Virus record (IMG/VR): IMGVR_UViG_3300042503_002645
Location: 1 to 64,000 of that record
Length of the DNA stretch: 64,000 nt
DNA from: a virus
Strand: one strand, 5' to 3'
In this document: positions 24,401 to 33,302 of the stretch, piece by piece
Layout of the letters: the number at the start of each line of letters is the position of its first letter
Position numbering within the stretch: the stretch's first letter is position 1
Made by a program: the position numbers and the translations under genes
The notes under the pieces: model-generated
Told to the model about the DNA's origin: nothing
What the model saw: only the letters and a program-made list of their open reading frames with translations
Database searches by the model: none

Positions 24401-24732
24401 TGTCTGACGAAAACAGGGACGCGTTCAAGCTCGGTTTCCTCACCCGGTGCGCCGAAGAGGGGCTGACGGGCGAGGCGCTCGAGGCGCGGCTACGGCTGAC
24501 AGAAAAAGACGCCGTTGTGGGTGTTGCGGACGCTCTGGGCGCGACGGCGCTGTTGCCTGTTGGCGCGTCTCTGTTGGGCGGCGGCGCGCTGGGCTGGGGC
24601 GCCGCAAAGCTCATGGAACCAAAGCTCACCGAAGACGAAATCAAGGCCCAGGAACTCGCCAACACCTACAGGGTGTATGCTGACCGTCTGCGAGCCAAAC
24701 GGAAACTGAAGTCCTACCGTCCGGGTATGTAA
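24400..24732 (+). CDS. Small Gly-rich hydrophobic protein
   Basis: 110 aa. It starts FKLGFLTRCAEEGLTGEAL, a helix pattern common at the N-terminus of small proteins in large phages. A Gly/Ala hydrophobic segment (about 42-72) follows, then a charged helix. Likely membrane-associated. Function unknown. Confidence 0.65.
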   Translation: MSDENRDAFKLGFLTRCAEEGLTGEALEARLRLTEKDAVVGVADALGATALLPVGASLLGGGALGWGAAKLMEPKLTEDEIKAQELANTYRVYADRLRAKRKLKSYRPGM

Positions 24733-24744
24733 GGAGCGCTCCGC

Positions 24745-25095
24745 GTGAGCATGCGCAAGTTCCACAGCGAGATGGCCGGATCCCAGCACGGCGACGGGCT
24801 GCTCCACTGGCCAGGCACGCTTGACGGTTTTCCTGTTCTTGGCAGTCGGGGCCAGATGACCGACCTCAAGAAAGAGGAAATGGAGAACCTGGACCTCCGC
24901 TTCGACTTCAAGTCGAAGATGTTCGAGCTGTGGGAGCCGGACCAAAAAGCCGATTTCGACGACGTAAATGATAAGATAGTGAACGGTTGGTATCGGCTCG
25001 TGAAGCGGGCCGACAACTGGGACGAAGAGAAGAAACATTACCGCGTATGGATGGAATGGTTCCAGGTCTACGGAATGATTCCGCCGAGGCAGTAA
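24745..25095 (+). CDS. Unknown acidic protein
   Basis: 116 aa. GTG start 24745 with AAGGAG 8 bases upstream; ATG 24751 is also possible. The C-terminal part is rich in Trp, Tyr and charged residues. Not recognised. Confidence 0.6.
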   Translation: MSMRKFHSEMAGSQHGDGLLHWPGTLDGFPVLGSRGQMTDLKKEEMENLDLRFDFKSKMFELWEPDQKADFDDVNDKIVNGWYRLVKRADNWDEEKKHYRVWMEWFQVYGMIPPRQ

Positions 25096-25097
25096 AC

Positions 25098-25982
25098 ATG
25101 CAAAACGTCGAAAAGCGGGCCCTCACCGGCACGGAAATGTACAACCAGGCCGTGGCAGCGGGACAGCCAGCCGTCAATCAAATGCACGGCGAGAACATCC
25201 TCTCCGCGCTGGGAATGGGCGCCGGAGTCGGCGCGGGCGGCATGGCGTTGTATCACCTGCTCCGGGGCTTGAAGTCGCGCGGCGCGAAGGAAAAGCGCTA
25301 TCAAAACTACGGCTCTGATACGCCGATCGTGGCGCAGCAAAAGGTCGGCAACGACATTCTCGGCACGATTGTGAATGAAGTCGGCGCCATTCCGGGCAAG
25401 ATCACAAATTCGCTCCCCGAATCGCTGAAGAGCGTCTTCCAGAGCGTGGCGCCTCCCGCCAAAGCCGACCCCAACATGCTTAGTGGTGCGCTGGCCACGG
25501 CACTCACCGCGGGTGCGGGATTGGGCGGCCTGTACGGCGGCGGCAAGCTCGTCAATTCGCTCATGGAAGCCAAGCAAAAGCGCGACGCCAAAGACGACGT
25601 TGAAGAAGCCCGGCAGCGATACTACGCGATTCTCTCGGGCGCCGACAAGGCTGCCGAGTCACTGAACGCCGCGTACGATCGCTTGCAGAACAAGCAAGCC
25701 GACGCGCTCGATTCGATTCAGTCCGGCTTGAGCACCGTCGGTACCGCGGTCTTCGACACGCTTCCGCGCGGTTTGACCACGACGGGCTTGCTGGCGTCGC
25801 TCGCGGCGGGCGGGCTGGGCGCCAAGTTCATGTACGACCGCACGGCCGAGCGCACGCGCGGCGAGAACGCGGCCAGGGCGCAGGCGTCCCGTGCGCGGAT
25901 GAAGCCGCTACCGACCATGTGGATCGACCCCGAACAGCTTGCGCGGGCCAAGCAGCTCGCGGAACAGGGCAACAATGAGTAA
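25098..25982 (+). CDS. Gly-rich hydrophobic protein upstream of RNA polymerase
   Basis: 294 aa. Three Gly/Ala hydrophobic segments (about 35-55, 133-155 and 232-250) alternate with charged helical stretches, one of which (about 158-215) is likely coiled coil. It resembles the 18269 and 38960 proteins in style. ATG 25098 lies two bases after the previous stop. Function unknown. Confidence 0.65.
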   Translation: MQNVEKRALTGTEMYNQAVAAGQPAVNQMHGENILSALGMGAGVGAGGMALYHLLRGLKSRGAKEKRYQNYGSDTPIVAQQKVGNDILGTIVNEVGAIPGKITNSLPESLKSVFQSVAPPAKADPNMLSGALATALTAGAGLGGLYGGGKLVNSLMEAKQKRDAKDDVEEARQRYYAILSGADKAAESLNAAYDRLQNKQADALDSIQSGLSTVGTAVFDTLPRGLTTTGLLASLAAGGLGAKFMYDRTAERTRGENAARAQASRARMKPLPTMWIDPEQLARAKQLAEQGNNE

Positions 25983-25987
25983 CCGCG

Positions 25988-28900
25988 ATGCCAGACTCGA
26001 TTCTCTCTGGACCGCCGGTACAGCCGCCGACGCCGCGCGCGTTTGGTGACATTGGCGCACTGCGCACTGGCATCTTCGATCGCGCGCTGCAAAGCGCCTC
26101 GGCGTTGGAGCCCGTCAAGAACGACCTCCACACGCTGCAGCTTCACGACGTGAAGTACGCGGGGCCGGAGAAGTTCACAAAGGCGGACCAGAAACGCGCC
26201 ATTCTTACGGGCAACTCGCTGCACCGGCGGTTGACGGGGACCTGGTCCCTGCTCGACAACACCACGGGGCAGCCGATCGCGACTCGCCAGACCACGATCG
26301 CGCACGTGCCGTATCTCACGGATTCGGGCACGTTCGTGAATCGCGGCGTGGAGTACACCCTCGCGCACCAGATGCGGCTCAAGCCCGGCGTCTACACTCG
26401 CGAGAAGGACAACGGCGAGCTCGAGGCGCACGTGAACGTGCTCCCCGGCAAGGGCCGCATGCACCGGTACTTTCTGGATCCCAAAACCGGTGTGATGAAC
26501 ATCAACATCGGCCAGGCCAAGATCCCGCTGATGCCGCTGTTGAAGGCGATGGGCGCGAAGGATTCCGACATTCGCGCTGCGTGGGGCAACGAGATCACCG
26601 CCGTCAACATGGAGAAGGGCGACGCGGGCACACTCGACAAGCTGTACCAGCGGCTGGTCTACAAACAAGTTCCTGGTCTTGATGCGCCCGGCAAGCAACA
26701 GGCCATCGCCGCTGAGTTTGCGCGCATGGAGCTTGACCCGGACGTCACGCGGCGCACGCTGGGCAAAGACTACAAAAACCTCACGCCCGAGGCCATTCTC
26801 GACATCACCAAGAAACTGATCGCGCTGAACCGCAAAGAGGCCGACCCTGACGATCGCGACGCCATGGCGTACCAAAACGTCGTGGGCCCCGAGGACCTGA
26901 TCTCCGAGCGTTTCACGAAAGACCGCCAGTCGTTGCGCAAGCTGCTGTGGCGGGCAACGGCCAAGAAAAACCTCGACCACGTGCCGACGGGGGTGTTCAA
27001 CAAGGCAATCTCTGCGGCGCTGATCGGCTCGGGACTCGGCAGCTCGCTCGAGGAAATTAACCCGGCGGAAATCTTCGATCACCAGGCGCGCGTCACACGC
27101 ATGGGCGAGGGCGGCATCGGCTCGCTGGACGCTGTGCCCCAGGAATCGCGCTCCGTCCAGCCCAGTCACCTCGGCTTCGTCGATTTCTTGCGCACGCCGG
27201 AGTCGGGAAAAGTGGGCGTCGACATGCGCTTCGCTCGCGGCGCCATGAAAGGTGCTGACGGCAAAATCTACACGCCCGTCGTGAACATGAAGACCGGGCA
27301 GTCGGAGCTCAAGACGCCAGGCGAACTGGCCGACATGCCGCTGGCCTTCCCGGGCGAAGACAAGAGCGACATGCCGATGGTCGCGGCGCTCGTGGGCGGC
27401 AAGATGAAGTATGTCCCGCGCGAGGAAGTCCAGTTCTCGCTGCCGCACATGGACAACACGTTCTCGGGCCTGTCGAACATGGTTCCGATGAAGTCTTACA
27501 TGAAGGGCCACCGCGTGATCATGGCCAGCCGCATGTTCACGCAGGCGCTGCCACTGGTGGGCGCAGAGGCGCCGCTGGTGCAGTCGGCCATCGCCGACAA
27601 GGACGGTTCGAGCTACGAAGACGAGATGGGCGAGAAGCTCGGCGCCGTGCGCGCGCAGTTTCACGGTCAGGTGGTCTCGGCGGAGCCCGGAATGATCGTG
27701 GTACGCGATCGCGAGGGCAAGAAGCACGAGATTGACCTGTACAACGACATGCCCTTCAACCGGAAGACCTTTTGGCACCAGACGCCCGCCGTGCAGCCCG
27801 GCGACGTGTTCAAGCCCGGGCAACTCCTGGCGCACTCAAACTTCACGGACAAGCAGGGCACCGCGGCGCTGGGCAAGAATCTCCGCGTGGCCTATTTGCC
27901 GTTCCAGGGCAAGAACTACGAAGACGCCGTGGTGATTTCCGCGAGCGCTGCGAAGAAGCTCTCCAGTGAGCACATGTACCAGCACGAGGCCGAGTGGGAC
28001 GACAACTCCCGCATCGGCAAGAAGACGTTCGTCTCGCTCTTCCCGACCGAGTACGACAAGAAGACGCTCGAGAACTTTGATGACAAGGGCGCCATCCAGA
28101 AGGGCACCGTCGTCAACTACGGCGACCCGCTCATCCTGCAGGCCAAGACCAAAGAGACGACCTACGGCAAGGTCCACCGCGGCCGCGCAGGCAGCTTCTC
28201 CAATGAGACGGTCACTTGGGAGCACCACTCGCCGGGCGTTGTGACGGACGTCGAGCACACCGACAAGGGCGTGCAGGTCGTCGTGAAGACGCAGGCCGAG
28301 ATGCAGGTCGGCGACAAGCTGACCGGGCGTTACGGCGACAAGGGCGTGATTGCCGATGTCATTCCCGACCACCAGATGCCAAATGACAAGGACGGCAACC
28401 CGTTCGAGATCCTTGTCTCGCCGCTGGGCCTGATCTCCCGCGTCAATCCGGCGCAGATCGTGGAGGCGGCGCTTGGCAAGATCGCAGCGAAGACGGGAAA
28501 GCCCTTCAAAATGAAGGACTTCGACAGCACCGCGGATTACGTGGACTTCGCGCAGCAAGAGCTTGGGAAGCACGGCCTCTCCGATACTGAGGACGTTCTG
28601 GATCCTGAAACCGGTCGTAAGATCAAAGGCGTGCTGACCGGTAACAGGTTCTTCATGAAGCTCCATCACACGGCCGAGGCCAAGGGGCAGGGGCGCGCGA
28701 TGGGCAGCTACACGGCCGAGGGCACGCCCGCAAAGGGCGGCTCCGAGGGGGCCAAGCGCGTCGGCATGCTCGACCTGGGCGCGCTGCTCTCTCACGGCGC
28801 CGGAAAGGTCATCCGGGACGCGAAGATGGTGCGGGGCCAAGCCAACCCCGAATACTGGTCGCAGTTCATGGCCGGGTACACTCCGCCGCTGCCCAAGGTT

Positions 28901-30367
28901 CCCCACGTCTACGAGAAGTTCGTCAGCCAGCTCCGCGGCGCCGGGATCAACACCGTGCGCACCGGCACCAAGACGAACATCATGGCTATGACCGACAAGG
29001 ACGTCGATCAGCTGGCCGGTGACCGCGAGCTGCAGAACAGCGAGACGGTCGACTGGAAGGGCAAGCTGAAGCCGGTCAAAGGCGGCCTGTTCGACGAGCA
29101 GCTCACGGGCGGGCACAGCGGCAACCGCTGGAGCAAAATCACGCTCCACGAGCCGATGCCCAACCCGGTCATGGAAGAGCCGATTCGGCGCGTTCTCGGC
29201 CTGACCGAGAAGCAGTTCCGCGGCGTGCTGGCAGGCGAGGTCCATCTTTTCGATAAGACTGGCCCCGAGGCGCTCAAGGCGGCGCTGGGGCGGATCAACA
29301 TGCCCAAGGCCATCGAGCAGGCCCGGTTAGATATCAAATCGGGCCGCAAGGTGCTGCGCGACGCTGCCGTCCGGCGGCTGGGCTACCTGAAGGCCGCTGA
29401 GGCGCAGGGCGTGCATCCCGAGGACTGGATGCTCACGAAGATGCCGGTGCTTCCGCCGATGTTCCGGCCGGTGTCGCAGATGGGCGCCAGCAAGATGACG
29501 TTGGTTTCTGACGCGAACTACCTGTACAAGGAGCTGCTGGACAGCAACAACGCGCTCAAGGAAACGTCTGGCGCCTTCACCGAGTTCGGCGAAGAGCGGC
29601 TGGGTTTGTATGACGCCATGCGCGCCGTGACTGGGCTGGGTGACCCGACCCAGCCCAAGAACCAGGAACGCCGCGTCAAGGGGTTCCTCCAGCACATCTT
29701 CGGCAGCTCTCCCAAGTACGGCACGGTGCAGCGCAAGCTGCTCAGCACGACCGTTGACCTGGTTGGCCGCGCTGTAATTACGCCCAACCCCGACCTGAAC
29801 ATGGACGAGGTGGCGCTCCCCGAGGACAAGGCCTGGGACGTTTACAAGCCGTTCGTTGTGCGGGGCCTGGTGCGCCGCGGGATGCCGCGCATGAACGCAC
29901 TTGATGCCGTTGAAGGGCGCAACAAAGCGGCCATGGACGAGCTGCAGACGCAAATGTCGTCTCGGCCGATCGTTATCAACCGTGCGCCGGTGCTTCACCG
30001 ATACGGTATGATGGCCTTCTACCCGAAGCTCACCAAGAACAAGGTCATGGAGGTCAACCCGGTCATTACCAAGGGCTTTGGCGCCGATTTCGACGGTGAC
30101 GCGATGCAATATCACGTCCCCAGCACGGAAGAAGCCGCCAGGGAAGCCGCCGAAAAGATGTTGCCCAGCAAGAACCTCTTTTCGACGGCGAGCTTCAAGG
30201 CGCACTACGTTCCAAACAAGGACTATCAGGCTGGTGTGTATCTGGCCTCGAGTCGAGTCGACAAGCGGCAGAAGCCGCGGGTGTTCAAGTCCAGACAGGA
30301 CGCCATCAACGCGTATCACCGCGGCGACATTGACGTCGACACCCCGGTGCATATTGTCGATAGCTAA
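25988..30367 (+). CDS. RNA polymerase beta subunit fused to N-terminal part of beta'
   Basis: 1459 aa. The beta part (1 to about 1000) shows KNYEDAVVIS (from about 642), VGDKLTGRYGDKGVI (from about 774), LVSPLGLISRVNPAQIVEA, VGMLDLGALLSHGA (from about 925) and the C-terminal clamp PHVYEKFVSQLRGAGIN. The beta' part continues with KGGLFDEQLTGG (from about 1032), PVLPPMFRPV, LVGRAVITPNPDL, VINRAPVLHRYG, and the catalytic ADFDGD with D1367, D1369 and D1371 that bind Mg2+. It ends (DVDTPVHIVDS) just before the point where bacterial beta' continues with TTxGRxxLNExLP. The N-terminal zinc cysteines of beta' are absent. Confidence 0.95.
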   Translation: MPDSILSGPPVQPPTPRAFGDIGALRTGIFDRALQSASALEPVKNDLHTLQLHDVKYAGPEKFTKADQKRAILTGNSLHRRLTGTWSLLDNTTGQPIATRQTTIAHVPYLTDSGTFVNRGVEYTLAHQMRLKPGVYTREKDNGELEAHVNVLPGKGRMHRYFLDPKTGVMNINIGQAKIPLMPLLKAMGAKDSDIRAAWGNEITAVNMEKGDAGTLDKLYQRLVYKQVPGLDAPGKQQAIAAEFARMELDPDVTRRTLGKDYKNLTPEAILDITKKLIALNRKEADPDDRDAMAYQNVVGPEDLISERFTKDRQSLRKLLWRATAKKNLDHVPTGVFNKAISAALIGSGLGSSLEEINPAEIFDHQARVTRMGEGGIGSLDAVPQESRSVQPSHLGFVDFLRTPESGKVGVDMRFARGAMKGADGKIYTPVVNMKTGQSELKTPGELADMPLAFPGEDKSDMPMVAALVGGKMKYVPREEVQFSLPHMDNTFSGLSNMVPMKSYMKGHRVIMASRMFTQALPLVGAEAPLVQSAIADKDGSSYEDEMGEKLGAVRAQFHGQVVSAEPGMIVVRDREGKKHEIDLYNDMPFNRKTFWHQTPAVQPGDVFKPGQLLAHSNFTDKQGTAALGKNLRVAYLPFQGKNYEDAVVISASAAKKLSSEHMYQHEAEWDDNSRIGKKTFVSLFPTEYDKKTLENFDDKGAIQKGTVVNYGDPLILQAKTKETTYGKVHRGRAGSFSNETVTWEHHSPGVVTDVEHTDKGVQVVVKTQAEMQVGDKLTGRYGDKGVIADVIPDHQMPNDKDGNPFEILVSPLGLISRVNPAQIVEAALGKIAAKTGKPFKMKDFDSTADYVDFAQQELGKHGLSDTEDVLDPETGRKIKGVLTGNRFFMKLHHTAEAKGQGRAMGSYTAEGTPAKGGSEGAKRVGMLDLGALLSHGAGKVIRDAKMVRGQANPEYWSQFMAGYTPPLPKVPHVYEKFVSQLRGAGINTVRTGTKTNIMAMTDKDVDQLAGDRELQNSETVDWKGKLKPVKGGLFDEQLTGGHSGNRWSKITLHEPMPNPVMEEPIRRVLGLTEKQFRGVLAGEVHLFDKTGPEALKAALGRINMPKAIEQARLDIKSGRKVLRDAAVRRLGYLKAAEAQGVHPEDWMLTKMPVLPPMFRPVSQMGASKMTLVSDANYLYKELLDSNNALKETSGAFTEFGEERLGLYDAMRAVTGLGDPTQPKNQERRVKGFLQHIFGSSPKYGTVQRKLLSTTVDLVGRAVITPNPDLNMDEVALPEDKAWDVYKPFVVRGLVRRGMPRMNALDAVEGRNKAAMDELQTQMSSRPIVINRAPVLHRYGMMAFYPKLTKNKVMEVNPVITKGFGADFDGDAMQYHVPSTEEAAREAAEKMLPSKNLFSTASFKAHYVPNKDYQAGVYLASSRVDKRQKPRVFKSRQDAINAYHRGDIDVDTPVHIVDS
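29326..29339. other. GATATC palindrome, variant site
   Basis: GTTAGATATCAAAT, core with AT-rich arms but weak arm match, inside the RNA polymerase fusion gene (codons for LDIK). Confidence 0.4.
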
Positions 30368-30381
30368 ACACGGAGGTTTAC

Positions 30382-31110
30382 ATGTTCACGGTCAATCCCG
30401 AACTGATCGCGCTCGCCCGGCAGGCTTTTGAGAAGTCCGCCGTCGTGCCGTCGGATATGGCAATGATGGCAGCAGGCGGCGCGCCTCCGATGGGCGGCGA
30501 AGCCCCCGATCCGTCGATGCTGGGCGTCCAGGGCGCCGCGCAACCCGTGGACCCGGCCACCGCCGCGATGGGCGCTGCGCCGCCTCCCGGCAGTGATCCG
30601 ACCGGCGCGGCTACGGTCGCTGCGCCTCCGGCCCCAGCTCCGGCGCCGATGCCCCCGGCCACGCCGACCGGCGGCGCCCCAGGCCAGCAGAAGCTCAAGC
30701 CCGAGCAGATGATGCAGATGCTGGATTATCGGCTGTACAACATGCAACAGCAGCTCACCGCGATCATGAACGCGATGGGCGTCCAGGTCGCTCCCGAGTC
30801 GCTCGTCCTGCCTCCCGGCACGACCGGCGCGCCTCCGGCCGAAACGGCGCTGCCTGGCGGCCCGATGGCGCCGCCGCCCCAGGATCCAAACGCCCAGGCG
30901 GGTCCTGCAGCTCCCGGCGGTCCGCTTCCGCCGGGCGGGCCGATGGACCCCAGTCAGCCGCCCATGGATCCCAATGCCGCCAAGCAGGCGAATTGGTGGG
31001 ACCGCGTAGCCACGAAGTTCGACGAGCAGAATGGCGACGAGCCGACGGAGACGCAGATCAAGGCCGCAGCGATCGCCGCGTTGCTCCGGAGGCAAAACGG
31101 TGCGCGTTAG
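30382..31110 (+). CDS. Pro/Ala/Gly-rich protein inserted between RNA polymerase parts
   Basis: 242 aa. Apart from a short helical N-terminus, a central helix (about 108-140, with MMQMLDYRLYNMQQQL) and a C-terminal helix, it is disordered and rich in Pro, Ala, Gly and Met. A strong RBS (ACGGAGG) precedes the ATG. It sits between the two genes that share the beta' subunit, so it may assist the polymerase or simply be an inserted virion protein. Not recognised. Confidence 0.65.
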   Translation: MFTVNPELIALARQAFEKSAVVPSDMAMMAAGGAPPMGGEAPDPSMLGVQGAAQPVDPATAAMGAAPPPGSDPTGAATVAAPPAPAPAPMPPATPTGGAPGQQKLKPEQMMQMLDYRLYNMQQQLTAIMNAMGVQVAPESLVLPPGTTGAPPAETALPGGPMAPPPQDPNAQAGPAAPGGPLPPGGPMDPSQPPMDPNAAKQANWWDRVATKFDEQNGDEPTETQIKAAAIAALLRRQNGAR

Positions 31111-31339
31111 ACTTCAGCACAAACTTCAACCGCTTGAAACTGAAGCGGATAGCCTGGTGATTGAAGATCAGCAGGGAAATCCGATCTTTGTAGCGCTGCA
31201 GCTGCCAGAGGCGGTGATCTACGCCGACGCTGGCGAGCCTGATTTCCATTCGCTGCTGCAGCAGCTGGGGATCAAGAAGACCGTGGCGGTTACGGAAATC
31301 CGCCCGAAGCCTGTGCAGAACGTGATCTGGAAGCCCTAG
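31100..31339 (+). CDS. Small protein between RNA polymerase parts
   Basis: 79 aa from GTG 31100, with GGAGG 7 bases upstream, overlapping the previous gene by 11 bp. It reads as a small beta-rich domain (LVIEDQQGNPIFVALQL). It stops two bases before the beta' C-terminal gene starts, so the genes are probably co-translated. Function unknown. Confidence 0.65.
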   Translation: MRVRLQHKLQPLETEADSLVIEDQQGNPIFVALQLPEAVIYADAGEPDFHSLLQQLGIKKTVAVTEIRPKPVQNVIWKP

Positions 31340-31341
31340 CC

Positions 31342-33222
31342 ATGCTCAAGACGACGGCGGGACAAATCCTGCTGAACGAGGCGCTCCCGGAAGACCTCCG
31401 GGACTACGAACGCGTCTTGACCAAAAAGGAAATGGGGAAGCTCGCCACTACGCTCGCGGAAAAGCACCCGGACAAGTACCGGGACGTGATGAAGCGGATT
31501 CACGACGTGGGCCGGTCCGCGGGGTTCACCACGAACGGCATGTCGTTCGGGCTGAAAGATATCAAACCCACGCTGGCCGCCCGAGACGCTCAGCTGCGCG
31601 TCCAGCGAGAGCTGCGCAGCATTCTTTCGGATCGCCAACTGAGCGAGCAGGAGCGGTCGCTGAAGATCCTCCGACTGGCCAGCCAGACGCAACGGGAGCT
31701 GGTCGAGAAGGTCTACGAAGAAGCCAAGGGCGCAGATAACCCGCTGGCGCATCAGGTGGCAGGCGCAGCCGTCGGCAACAAGTTTTCGCTGAACTCACTG
31801 ATCGGCGCCGACATGCAGTACGTCGATCACAAGAACGACCCGATCCCGATCCCGGTGCTGCGCGGCTACAGCCAGGGTTTGCGACCGGTGGAGTACTTTG
31901 CGGGCGCATTCGGCACCCGGAAGGGCGTGATGGACCTCAAGGCCGCCACGGCTGACGCGGGATTTTTCGCGAAGCAGCTCACCCAGATGACGCACAGGCT
32001 GCTCGTCACCGACGACGACGAGCGCGATCAGGACCGCCTTGCCGTCGCGCACGACCGCGGTTTCCCCACCGACGTCGACGACGTTGACAACGAAGGCGCA
32101 CTTCTCGCCCGGCCGGTGGGGCCGTACAAGCGCAACACGATTCTGACGCCGAAAATCTTGAAAGATATCAAAGAGCTCGGAATCAAAGACATTCTCGTGC
32201 GCAGCCCGATGGTCGGCGGCCCTGATGACGGCGGCGTCTATGCTAAGGACGTCGGCTACCGCGAAAAGGGCAGCTTGCCGCCAATTGGCGACTATGTCGG
32301 CATTGCCGCGGCCCAGGCGCTTTCTGAGCCGGTCACGCAGGCGCAGATCTCTTCGAAGCACTCGGGTGGCGTGGGCGGCGCCAGCGCCATCGGCGGCTTC
32401 AAGGCGATCAACGCGCTTGTTCAGGTGCCCAAGAAGTATCCGGACGGCGCGGCGCACGCACAGGTAGATGGGCGTGTCCAGGACATTCGCCCGGCACCCC
32501 AGGGCGGCCATTACGTTCAGATCAACGGCCAGGATCACTACGTGCCTGTTGATCGCGAGCTGTCGGTGACGCGCGGCCAGGAAATCGAGGCGGGTGACGT
32601 AATTTCCGATGGCATGCCCAATCCGGCCGAGGTCGTCAGGCACAAGGGCATCGGCGAGGGGCGGCGCTACTTTGTGCAGGCCATGCAGACTGTGTTCAAG
32701 AATTCAGGCGTGTCTGGCCACCGTCGCAACATCGAGTTGCTGTCCCGCGGACTTGTAAACCACGTGCGCATGACGGACGAGCATGGCGATTACAGCCCAG
32801 ACGACATTGTTCCTTATTCGATGCTCGAGCGCGCCTGGGAGCCCCGCACGGGCAGCGTGACGGGAGAGCCCAAAACCCTGATGGGGCACTATCTGGAGCG
32901 CCCGATCCTGCACTACTCGATCGGGACAAAGATCGGGAAAAACGTGGTTGGTACGCTGGGTAAGTACGGCATAAACAACATTGAGGCGCACCGCGAGCCG
33001 CCGCCATTCCAGCCCGAGATGATTCGAGGCATGTCCAATATCTCGAACGACCCAGACTGGATGACCCGTATGCTTGGCTCGTACCAGCAAAAGGGGCTGC
33101 TCAGCAGCGTGCATCGCGGCGGCACCAGTGACACGGCAGGTAGCAGCTTTGTGCCCGCTTTGTCGCGCGGCGAGACGTTCGGTGCGTCGGGCGCAACGAG
33201 CGGATGGCGCCCGCAAACGTGA
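31342..33222 (+). CDS. RNA polymerase beta' subunit, C-terminal part
   Basis: 626 aa. It opens with TTAGQILLNEALPEDL, the block that follows the end of the upstream fusion in bacterial beta'. GFTTNGMSFGLKDI corresponds to the funnel start. Bridge helix and following helix: GLRPVEYFAGAFGTRKG (from about residue 179), then TADAGFFAKQLTQ and LLVTDDDE. Trigger-loop region: GDYVGIAAAQALSEPVTQ (from about 316) then SSKHSGG. The catalytic His is kept, but Met and Arg of the bacterial TMRTFH are replaced. The CxC...CxxC zinc site is gone (PMVGGPDDGG). It ends soon after the clamp segment. Confidence 0.95.
   Translation: MLKTTAGQILLNEALPEDLRDYERVLTKKEMGKLATTLAEKHPDKYRDVMKRIHDVGRSAGFTTNGMSFGLKDIKPTLAARDAQLRVQRELRSILSDRQLSEQERSLKILRLASQTQRELVEKVYEEAKGADNPLAHQVAGAAVGNKFSLNSLIGADMQYVDHKNDPIPIPVLRGYSQGLRPVEYFAGAFGTRKGVMDLKAATADAGFFAKQLTQMTHRLLVTDDDERDQDRLAVAHDRGFPTDVDDVDNEGALLARPVGPYKRNTILTPKILKDIKELGIKDILVRSPMVGGPDDGGVYAKDVGYREKGSLPPIGDYVGIAAAQALSEPVTQAQISSKHSGGVGGASAIGGFKAINALVQVPKKYPDGAAHAQVDGRVQDIRPAPQGGHYVQINGQDHYVPVDRELSVTRGQEIEAGDVISDGMPNPAEVVRHKGIGEGRRYFVQAMQTVFKNSGVSGHRRNIELLSRGLVNHVRMTDEHGDYSPDDIVPYSMLERAWEPRTGSVTGEPKTLMGHYLERPILHYSIGTKIGKNVVGTLGKYGINNIEAHREPPPFQPEMIRGMSNISNDPDWMTRMLGSYQQKGLLSSVHRGGTSDTAGSSFVPALSRGETFGASGATSGWRPQT
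31554..31567. other. GATATC palindrome, variant site
   Basis: GAAAGATATCAAAC, left arm AAA kept and right arm AAA instead of TTT, inside the beta' C-terminal gene (codons for KDIK). Confidence 0.4.
32160..32173. other. GATATC palindrome, variant site
   Basis: GAAAGATATCAAAG, the same AAAGATATCAAA form as at 31554, 606 bp away in the same gene (codons for KDIK). Confidence 0.4.
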
Positions 33223-33302
33223 TTCTGTAGGATGTAAGAGCTACGACACGGTAAATTGTTGCTTACGCGTGTCTTATGTCGTGCCGCACGGAGGTGGCTG
33301 CT

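Noticed and set aside
25718-27835. Open frame of 705 codons on the minus strand opposite the RNA polymerase gene
   Set aside because: The sense strand encodes unmistakable polymerase motifs over the same bases; the antisense product is low in information and His/Arg-rich.
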